From: Pseudomonadota bacterium
Lineage (GTDB): Bacteria > Pseudomonadota > Alphaproteobacteria > Rhizobiales > Beijerinckiaceae
Length of the DNA: 7,027 nt
Direction: 5' to 3'
Assembly (NCBI GenBank): GCA_021812505.1
Contig: JAKANG010000068.1
Span: 1 to 7,027, forward strand
The notes under the pieces are model-generated. The model saw nothing but the letters and a program-made list of their open reading frames with translations. It was not told where the DNA came from and made no database searches. The position numbers and the translations under genes are program-made. Shown here piece by piece: positions 1 through 4,824 of the stretch; the stretch's first letter is position 1; each line of letters begins with the position of its first letter.

Positions 1-59
1 TAAGCAAATTTCCGCTATGCTCTTGATTCGGGGCCGTCTGGGCTCTGACGATCTCTCGC

Positions 60-68
60 GGAGAAAGG
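60..68 (+). promoter_or_regulatory. Ribosome-binding site that decides the GTG start at 80
   Basis: GGAGAAAGG lies 11 bases upstream of the in-frame GTG at 80. The ATG at 17 is preceded only by an A/T/C-rich stretch without purine-rich complementarity to 16S rRNA. With the GTG start, the first transmembrane helix begins a few residues after the N-terminus, which is usual for this kind of protein. Confidence 0.5.
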
Positions 69-79
69 TTTTCGCCAGC

Positions 80-1081
80 GTGAAAGCAGATCGCACTGTC
101 ATCGTCTTCGGCGTCTTCATCTTCCTGCTTGGCCTTGCCGTCGCCGGGAACAGCTATGGCTATATCCAGGTCGAGCGCGGTTGGTCGATGGTGATCTCCG
201 GCACGATCGCCTTCAGCGCCGGGCTGACCCTGATCGCCCTGGGCCTGATCCTGCGGCAACTGAAGATCCTGTCCGCCTCCGCCGCGCAGGTGGCGCTGTT
301 CCTCGCCAAGGCCGGCCAAAGCGCCGCCGCCCAGCAGGTCGCGCCGGTCGCGCGGGCGCCGGAGGCGGAGACCGTGGCGGAGCAGGCCCCGGCCGTGGAG
401 GAAGCCGCCTCCGTCGAGCAGGCTCCCGCGCCGGCCGCGGAAGACTTCGCCGCGCCGTCGGCGGCTTGGACGATGCGCGCGACGACCTATGCAACCGCCT
501 TTGGCGCAGCCCGCGTGGTGGAGCCGGAACCCGCGCCCGAAGAAGAATTTGCGGACGAGAACAGGGACTGGCTGGCAAAGGCGGTCGCCGAAGAAGTCGC
601 CGCTCAGGAAGATCTGTTCCAGGAGCGCCCGGTTCACGAGGCCGCGGACGAAGAGGCCGCGGCGACCGCCGCCGCCCATGACACGCCCGCGCGCGAAGTT
701 CCGGCTGAAGAAGAGCGCGAGGAGACCGTCGTCGAACCGGCTCCGGACGAAGGTTATGGTTGGGAAAAGGCCGTCGAGGAATTGATCGAGGAGCCAGAGG
801 AAATCAGGGCGCTTGCGCATGAGGCGGCCGAGCCTTTGAGGCGGCAGGGGCCCGACGAAGTTCCGCGGCCTGCGCCAGAGCCTCAGGGCGAAGCCCTTCA
901 CGAGGAGCCGGAAGAAGAGGCCGCCCAGCCGCCCACCCCGGCGATCCTCGGTCAATATGAAGCCAATGGCGCCCGCTATATCCTGTATGTCGACGGCACG
1001 ATCGACGCCGAAACCGCGCATGGCGTCTATCGCTTCGCCTCGATGGACGAGTTGAAACGGTTCCTCGAACGCAGCGCCTGA
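80..1081 (+). CDS. Two-TM protein with Ala/Pro/Glu-rich linker and conserved C-terminal domain
   Basis: I do not recognise a named family. The preferred start is GTG at 80, which has GGAGAAAGG at 60-68 about 11 bases upstream and gives 333 residues. An in-frame ATG at 17 would give 354 residues but has no visible ribosome-binding site. In the longer numbering, two hydrophobic helices span about residues 28-48 and 58-80, separated by a short loop (NSYGYIQVERGW). Residues 101-309 are a low-complexity linker rich in Ala, Pro and Glu, strongly acidic and probably disordered. The final 45 residues (310-354) look folded and conserved: GQYEANGARYILYVDGTIDA, then an HGVYRFASMDELKRFLE-type end. This suggests a membrane-anchored protein projecting a small C-terminal domain on a flexible tether, most likely into the cytoplasm. 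I recall similar C-termini in hypothetical proteins of Hyphomicrobiales; no function can be assigned. The gene ends exactly where the opposing peptidase gene ends. Confidence 0.8.
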   Translation: MKADRTVIVFGVFIFLLGLAVAGNSYGYIQVERGWSMVISGTIAFSAGLTLIALGLILRQLKILSASAAQVALFLAKAGQSAAAQQVAPVARAPEAETVAEQAPAVEEAASVEQAPAPAAEDFAAPSAAWTMRATTYATAFGAARVVEPEPAPEEEFADENRDWLAKAVAEEVAAQEDLFQERPVHEAADEEAAATAAAHDTPAREVPAEEEREETVVEPAPDEGYGWEKAVEELIEEPEEIRALAHEAAEPLRRQGPDEVPRPAPEPQGEALHEEPEEEAAQPPTPAILGQYEANGARYILYVDGTIDAETAHGVYRFASMDELKRFLERSA

Positions 1082-3190
1082 TCAGGCTTTAATCTCCCCG
1101 CCGGTGGCGGCGATCGCGAAGGCCTGACGCAGGGAGGCTTCCTCAAGCTCGTCGAAGCGGCCCGCCGCGCCGCCATGGCCGGCTTCCATATTGGTCTTGA
1201 GCAGGATCGGCCCGCCGCCGGTCATGCGTTCGCGCAGAAGCTGCGCCCATTTCGCCGGCTCCCAATAGGTCACGCGCGGGTCGGTGAGCCCGGCCTCGAT
1301 GAGCATCGGCGGATAGTCGTGGGCGGCGACATTGTCATAGGGCGAATAGGACAGGAGTCTTCGGAAGACTTCGGCGTCCTCGATGGGATTGCCCCATTCG
1401 TTCCATTCGGGCGGCGTCAGCGGCAGGCTGGCGTCCATGATCGTATTGACGACATCGACAAATGGAACTTCGGCGAGGATTCCGCCGAAAAGCTCGGGGG
1501 CCATATTGGCGACGGCGCCCATCAACATGCCGCCGGCGCTGCCGCCCTCGGCGACGATCCTTTGCGGCTCAGTGAGGCCGAGGGCGCACAGAGCGCGAGC
1601 GCAGGCGATGAAATCAGAAAAGCTGTTGGCCTTGCGCTCCAGCTTGCCCGCTTCGTACCAGCGCGAGCCTTTTTCGGTCCCTCCGCGCACATGGGCGATG
1701 GCGTAGACGAAACCCCTGTCGATCAGGCTGAAGCGCGATTCGTCGAAAGAGTCCGGCAAGGCGACGCCGTAGGCGCCGTAGCCATAAAGCAGGAGCGGGC
1801 CGGGGCCTCGCTTGCGGTCGCGCCGCCACACCAGCGAAATCGGAACTTCCTCGCCATCCGGCGCCGGCGCGAAAACCATCCGGGTTTCGTAGTCGGCGGC
1901 CTTGTGGCCGCTCGGCACGTTCTGGCGCTTGACGAGGGTTTTTTCGCGCGTGGCGAGGTCATAGTCGTAAATCTCCTCCGGCTCGGCGAGCGACGAATAG
2001 GAAAAGCGCAGGATCGGCCGCTCGAATTCGAAATTGGGCTGAAGGCGCAGATGATGACAGGGCGTGGCGAAATCGAGCCGATGCTCGCCACCGTCGCCGA
2101 GATCTTTGATGGCGAGACGCGGCGCGCAATCCTCGCGCTCCAGCCACACAAGGTAATCCGCGAAAACCGAGGCGTTGAAGATCATCCGGCCGGGCCGATG
2201 GGGAGCTTCCTCGCGCCATTCGCCGGAAGCAAATGCGTCGAGCGGCGCGCTGACCAGTTTGTAGTCGAAGGCGTCGTCGGCGTTGGTGCGCATGAACAGG
2301 CGGTCGCGGCCGGGCTCGACCTCGTAGCGCAGCCCAGCGCGGCGCGGCAGGACGATTTTCGCCGGCGCGTCGGGCCGGTCGAGATCGACAAGCCAGTTTT
2401 CCGCGCAATCGTGGTCGCTGACCTTGACGACCGCCATCTTTCGCGAGCGCGCGGCGCGCAGATGCACGAACCAGGCAGGATCCTTTTCGGCAAAGACGAG
2501 CCGGTCGGTCGAAGGATCGGCGCCCAGCCGGTGCAGAAAAACTTCCGACGAGCGGAAGTCCTCGTCCATTCGCGTATAGAAAAAGCCGGAAGAATCCGTC
2601 GTCCAGACGATGGTTCCGTCGCTGTTTTCGACCACGTCGGCGCCCGTTGCGCCGGTGGCGAGGTCGCGCCAGGCGATTCGATGCAGTTCATTGCCGCGCT
2701 GGTCGCAGGCGAAGGCGAGCAGGCGATGGTCCGGCGAATGGACGGCGTCGCCGAGGCTGAAAAAGTCCTTGCCCTCCGCGAGCGCGTCGCCGTCGAGCAG
2801 GATCTGCTCCGGGCCGCCGGCGACCGCCTTGCGGCAGAACAGTTCATGCTGGCCCTCGGCGCGAAAGCGGCTGTAATAAAGCCAGTCGCCGTCCCGCGCG
2901 GGCGGGGCCGAATCGGTTTCATCGACGCGCGCGGTCATTTCCTCGTAGATTTTGTCGGCGAGCGGCTCCAGTTCGCGCAGCGCCGCCGCGCAATAGGCGT
3001 TTTCGGCCTCGATCAGCGCGCGGATGTCCGGCGGCAGCGCCGCGGGGTCGCGAATCGCCTCGCGCCAGTTTTCCGCACGAATCCATGCGTAGTCGTCGAT
3101 CCGCTCGACGCCATGCGCGACAAGCCGCAGCGGGCGTTTTTCCGCGCGGGGCGCTTGGGTTTTCAGGGCCTTCGAGAAGAAAGCGGGCAT
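1082..3190 (-). CDS. ptrB: S9A prolyl oligopeptidase family, oligopeptidase B-type (protease II)
   Basis: The 702-residue product is a serine peptidase that cleaves short peptides, classically after Arg or Lys, in the cytosol. No signal peptide is visible. E. coli oligopeptidase B is about 686 residues, so the gene is full length. Roughly residues 1-420 match the N-terminal region and seven-bladed propeller that restricts access to the active site; the C-terminal third is an alpha/beta hydrolase. The catalytic triad is visible: Ser551 in GGSAGGMLMG, Asp637 in GLTDPRVTYWEPAKW, His672 in EAGHGGAAGRF. The stretch RGFVYAIAHVRGG and the PEWNEWGNP loop are also family hallmarks. Acidic residues that set Arg/Lys preference in classical enzymes are partly replaced (see findings), so the symbol denotes family rather than proven specificity. 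The ATG at 3190 has a weak GGAG about 14 bases upstream. The gene is transcribed divergently from mucR and its TGA abuts the stop of the preceding gene. Confidence 0.93.
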   Translation of the reverse strand: MPAFFSKALKTQAPRAEKRPLRLVAHGVERIDDYAWIRAENWREAIRDPAALPPDIRALIEAENAYCAAALRELEPLADKIYEEMTARVDETDSAPPARDGDWLYYSRFRAEGQHELFCRKAVAGGPEQILLDGDALAEGKDFFSLGDAVHSPDHRLLAFACDQRGNELHRIAWRDLATGATGADVVENSDGTIVWTTDSSGFFYTRMDEDFRSSEVFLHRLGADPSTDRLVFAEKDPAWFVHLRAARSRKMAVVKVSDHDCAENWLVDLDRPDAPAKIVLPRRAGLRYEVEPGRDRLFMRTNADDAFDYKLVSAPLDAFASGEWREEAPHRPGRMIFNASVFADYLVWLEREDCAPRLAIKDLGDGGEHRLDFATPCHHLRLQPNFEFERPILRFSYSSLAEPEEIYDYDLATREKTLVKRQNVPSGHKAADYETRMVFAPAPDGEEVPISLVWRRDRKRGPGPLLLYGYGAYGVALPDSFDESRFSLIDRGFVYAIAHVRGGTEKGSRWYEAGKLERKANSFSDFIACARALCALGLTEPQRIVAEGGSAGGMLMGAVANMAPELFGGILAEVPFVDVVNTIMDASLPLTPPEWNEWGNPIEDAEVFRRLLSYSPYDNVAAHDYPPMLIEAGLTDPRVTYWEPAKWAQLLRERMTGGGPILLKTNMEAGHGGAAGRFDELEEASLRQAFAIAATGGEIKA

Positions 3191-3239
3191 GGCGTCGATC
3201 GTCGCTCCAAAAAATGGCGAACCAATATTTCCCGGCCCG

Positions 3240-3248
3240 GGCCTTTCG
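3240..3248 (+). repeat. Third copy of the 9-mer found in the inverted repeat arms
   Basis: GGCCTTTCG here is identical to positions 3439-3447 on the same strand and to 3332-3340 on the opposite strand. The three copies alternate in orientation (+, -, +), with starts 92 and 107 bases apart. I noticed no copy within the annotated genes, but I searched by eye only. Confidence 0.55.
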
Positions 3249-3331
3249 CCAAGTGACTTTACCAGATGATTTTCTCGGACGTTATCCCGCTCGGTTTCTT
3301 GCCGCGGAGCGTGCTTTTGCTTGCGGCGTTC

Positions 3332-3447
3332 CGAAAGGCCAAAATCGCTGGCGTTTCACTATTTTCATGCCGCGTGGGAGGTGAATAATGGCGACTCGCT
3401 GACGGGTCGCGGCGCCGGCCCGAAGGGAATTCTATTTTGGCCTTTCG
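3332..3447. repeat. Perfect 14-bp inverted repeat with 88-base spacer
   Basis: CGAAAGGCCAAAAT at 3332-3345 is the exact reverse complement of ATTTTGGCCTTTCG at 3434-3447. The match does not extend outward. The spacer contains a smaller GC-rich hairpin (3403-3409 with 3416-3422, including one G-U pair in RNA). It could be a long-range RNA stem, a pair of protein-binding sites spaced for looping, or the ends of a very small repeat element. No coding capacity explains it. Confidence 0.8.
3403..3422 (+). other. GC-rich hairpin nested inside the 14-bp inverted repeat
   Basis: CGGGTCG at 3403-3409 can pair with CGGCCCG at 3416-3422 (six Watson-Crick pairs and one G-U) around a six-base loop. No T-tract follows directly, so it is not an intrinsic terminator. 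It begins immediately after the stop codon of the four-codon ORF at 3388-3402. Confidence 0.35.
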
Positions 3448-3496
3448 TCCAATTCGCGAGTTGAGCGTCGGCGCAAAAACATATTTGTGAATAAAT

Positions 3497-3524
3497 TTGA
3501 CGCTAACCATTCAGGAGATATTGC
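3497..3524 (+). promoter_or_regulatory. Candidate sigma-70-type promoter upstream of mucR
   Basis: TTGACG at 3497-3502 resembles a -35 box and TATTGC at 3519-3524 a weak -10 box, with a 16-base spacer. The surrounding DNA is A/T-rich, as expected for an autoregulated MucR promoter, and a CtrA-like TAACCAT lies between the two boxes. A transcript starting near 3531 would carry a leader of about 130 bases. A second, weaker combination (TTGTCC at 3607, TATGAA at 3631) cannot be excluded. Confidence 0.3.
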
Positions 3525-3527
3525 AAA

Positions 3528-3584
3528 ATGCGAAGCCGTGCCCTATTGAAAAGATTAAGGAACGATTCAATAGCTCAAGGCTGA
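3528..3584 (+). CDS. Possible 18-codon leader ORF upstream of mucR
   Basis: ATG at 3528 is preceded by AGGAG at 3513-3517 with a 10-base gap and encodes MRSRALLKRLRNDSIAQG before TGA. The peptide is basic and has no recognisable family. The 8-bp dyad at 3543-3573 lies wholly inside it. If transcription starts near 3531 from the candidate promoter, this ORF would lack its start, so it needs an upstream transcript. It could be chance. Confidence 0.2.
   Translation: MRSRALLKRLRNDSIAQG
3543..3573 (+). repeat. 8-bp perfect dyad in the mucR leader
   Basis: CTATTGAA at 3543-3550 and TTCAATAG at 3566-3573 are perfect reverse complements around a 15-base centre. It lies just downstream of the candidate promoter, where a repressor operator or a leader RNA hairpin could sit. 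The arms contain TpA steps of the kind reported for MucR-bound A/T-rich sites, so autoregulation is plausible but not shown. Confidence 0.4.
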
Positions 3585-3631
3585 CTATTCGAGGCGACGC
3601 GGCCGATTGTCCCGTGGTCCTAGGAAAAAAT

Positions 3632-3694
3632 ATGAAAACCGCGCAAGGAGATTCAAAAAACGATGAGCGACTCAGGCATGCAAAACTACATTGA
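3632..3694 (+). CDS. Possible 20-codon ORF overlapping the mucR start
   Basis: ATG at 3632 has AGGA at 3622-3625 six bases upstream and encodes [20 protein letters not shown], ending at TGA 3692-3694. It overlaps the first 32 bases of mucR in a different frame, and the mucR ribosome-binding site lies within it. Such an arrangement could make mucR translation depend on, or compete with, this reading frame. No family is recognised and chance is a real alternative. Confidence 0.2.
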   Translation: MKTAQGDSKNDERLRHAKLH

Positions 3695-4079
3695 GTTGGC
3701 GGCTGACATCGTCTCCGCCTATGTCAGCAATAATTCTGTCCCGGCCTCTGACCTTCCGGGGCTGATCAATGACGTCCACGCAGCGCTTTTGCGTGTGACG
3801 AGCGGGTCCGCGCCGACCGTAACCGAGGCGCCCAAGCCGGCGGTTCCGATCAAGAAATCCATCACCAACGATTACATCATCTGCCTTGAGGATGGAAAGC
3901 AGTTCAAATCCTTGAAGCGGCACTTACGGACTCAGTACAATATGTCGCCGGAAGATTATCGCGAGAAATGGGGTCTTGGCCCCGATTATCCGATGGTGGC
4001 GCCCAATTACGCCAAGGCGCGCTCTCATCTGGCCAAACAAATGGGTCTTGGCCAGCAGCGCCGCCGCGGTCGCAAGTAA
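3663..4079 (+). CDS. mucR: MucR/Ros-family transcriptional regulator
   Basis: The 138-residue product is a DNA-binding regulator of the Ros/MucR family, which acts widely in alphaproteobacteria on exopolysaccharide, motility, virulence and cell-cycle genes, usually as a repressor of A/T-rich promoters including its own. Residues 5-46 are the N-terminal helical region tied to oligomerisation. Residues 47-68 are a Pro/Ala/Thr linker. Residues 69-125 form the prokaryotic zinc-finger domain: [19 protein letters not shown], then the hallmark [12 protein letters not shown] and [22 protein letters not shown]. The tail QQRRRGRK is basic. Of the four Ros zinc ligands only Cys74 and His87 remain, with Asp77 at the second cysteine and Gln91/Tyr92 at the last histidine. 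AAGGAG at 3645-3650 lies 12 bases before the ATG, supporting this start; a second in-frame ATG is at 3678. The gene is single and followed by a strong terminator. Confidence 0.95.
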   Translation: MSDSGMQNYIELAADIVSAYVSNNSVPASDLPGLINDVHAALLRVTSGSAPTVTEAPKPAVPIKKSITNDYIICLEDGKQFKSLKRHLRTQYNMSPEDYREKWGLGPDYPMVAPNYAKARSHLAKQMGLGQQRRRGRK

Positions 4080-4133
4080 TCGAGGGGTCGCGCGGATCAA
4101 AGCCTGTCGGTTCGCGGCAACGAAAGCCTTCTC

Positions 4134-4165
4134 AACCCGGAGCGATCCGTCGCTCCGGGTTTTTT
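4134..4165 (+). terminator. Intrinsic terminator of mucR
   Basis: AACCCGGAGCGA at 4134-4145 pairs perfectly with TCGCTCCGGGTT at 4150-4161 around the loop TCCG, giving a 12-bp stem. The run of six T (4160-4165) overlaps the stem end. It lies 55 bases after the mucR stop. On the minus strand the same stem is not followed by a T-tract, so it should work mainly for mucR. The T-tract overlaps the stop codon of the convergent gene. Confidence 0.92.
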
Positions 4166-4451
4166 ATTCGCTTTCGCGCCAGACGGATTTGCGGTCGCGG
4201 CGCGACAGAGTGTCGCGGCTGGGCGCCGAGGCGTCGATTTTCGCGAATTTGGCGGCCGTGGCGGCGAGCGCGACGCAGGCGCCGGGTCGAGTCTGGCATT
4301 GGCGCGCCACAGCTTTCGCCGCCATCTGGTCGAAGCCCGCGCTTTGACGTGTGGCGGCGGGATATAGAACGGCCGATGGATTGGCGCCCTCGCGCTGGGC
4401 GATCTGGAAAAACACCAGTCCAAGCCAAAACAGGCAGCGCAGCAGAAACAT
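4164..4451 (-). CDS. Small membrane-anchored or secreted protein, DUF5330-like
   Basis: The 95-residue product starts MFLLRCLFWLGLVFFQIAQ, a single N-terminal hydrophobic segment (about residues 2-18) that would act as signal anchor or signal peptide. A conserved-looking core follows, with Cys52 and Cys59 in CQTRPGAC, then an Ala-rich helix and a basic tail. The MFLLR start, the hydrophobic helix and a C-x-x-x-P-x-x-C pair match my memory of DUF5330 proteins of Hyphomicrobiales, whose function is unknown. The cysteines could form a disulfide if the domain is periplasmic. The ATG at 4451 is favoured by AAGGCGG (minus strand, 4464-4458) six bases upstream; upstream in-frame ATGs at 4493 and 4505 would add an Arg/Lys-rich stretch unlike the family. 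The TAA stop lies in the T-tract of the mucR terminator. Family assignment is from pattern memory only. Confidence 0.65.
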   Translation of the reverse strand: MFLLRCLFWLGLVFFQIAQREGANPSAVLYPAATRQSAGFDQMAAKAVARQCQTRPGACVALAATAAKFAKIDASAPSRDTLSRRDRKSVWRESE

Positions 4452-4824
4452 TTCAATCCGCCTTCGACCTCTGGTCTTTCGACCGCCCGCCATCGCGCAA
4501 TTCATGAATGGATGGCGTCATCGGCCGTGCAGTCTAAGGCGAACGCGTCGAGATTAATTCAAATTCTCCGCTCAAATGTCCGCGCGCGAAGTCGCAGAAT
4601 TTTAACCAAGGCGAAAAAGGCGCGTAGGAACGGGCGCAATTTCGAGCGCCGAGGCTGCGCGCGACCCCGACCTGAAGCCAAAGGGCAGGAAAGGAAGATG
4701 AAACCATAAGGGAACAATGAGGTCCGGCGCGGGGCGCGGCGGCGCTGCGGTTTTAGAGGCTGCTTAACGCGGTGGGCGCATTGTGGGGGCCGATCCGAGT
4801 TTTTCACGCGTCGAGTAGCCATCC
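4452..4824. other. 373-base divergent intergenic region upstream of the histidine kinase
   Basis: This should contain the promoters of the small minus-strand gene and of the kinase gene. The A/T-rich core at 4551-4620 is the likeliest promoter area and includes TTAACCA at 4602-4608, but I find no good -35/-10 pair. Two trivial ORFs with purine-rich leaders occur (ATG at 4698, three codons; ATG at 4717, 16 codons); neither looks like a gene. No terminator or strong repeat is visible. Confidence 0.5.
4602..4608 (+). promoter_or_regulatory. Possible CtrA half-site upstream of the kinase gene
   Basis: TTAACCA followed by A matches seven of eight positions of the alphaproteobacterial CtrA half-site TTAACCAT. 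The partner TTAA expected seven bases further upstream is absent. A TTAA at 4554-4557 stands too far away to complete the classical box. Confidence 0.2.

Larger units (their letters stand above)
3191..3662. other. 472-base divergent intergenic region between peptidase gene and mucR
   Basis: This gap must hold the promoters of both divergent genes. It is more A/T-rich than the flanking genes, especially at 3478-3660. Visible elements are GGCCTTTCG at 3240-3248 with two further copies in the 14-bp inverted repeat at 3332-3345 and 3434-3447, a GC hairpin at 3403-3422, a candidate promoter at 3497-3524, an 8-bp dyad at 3543-3573 and mini-ORFs with ribosome-binding sites at 3388, 3528 and 3632. 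Longer ORFs crossing the region on either strand have biased composition and no family resemblance, so I do not call them genes. I could not find a convincing promoter for the minus-strand peptidase gene. Confidence 0.6.

Noticed and set aside
3234..3243. GGCCCGGGCC, a 10-bp palindrome
   Set aside because: Perfect GC palindromes of this length are common in such GC-rich DNA. It has no loop and no T-tract and is not a terminator.
1175..3256. Very long plus-strand open frame (693 codons) opposite the peptidase gene
   Set aside because: It is an antisense shadow of a GC-rich gene. The minus strand carries a complete catalytic triad and family motifs, and the plus-strand translation shows no recognisable domain.
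3259..3510. 83-codon minus-strand ORF in the intergenic region upstream of the peptidase gene
   Set aside because: It has no family resemblance, covers the inverted repeat and candidate promoter, and lacks a convincing ribosome-binding site. It is most likely chance.
3393..3673. Four GANTC (CcrM methylation) sites at 3393, 3564, 3650 and 3669
   Set aside because: Denser than elsewhere, but GANTC also occurs many times in the coding parts of the window, and I have no genome background to call this enriched.
4455..4484. Short GGTC/GACC pairings upstream of the DUF5330-like start (minus strand), with GAAA loop and possible alternative pairing near the ribosome-binding site
   Set aside because: The arms are only four bases long, so chance is the simplest explanation.
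4512..4709. 65-codon plus-strand ORF in the region before the kinase gene
   Set aside because: Arg/Lys-rich composition with no family match and no clear ribosome-binding site at its start. It crosses the likely promoter area.
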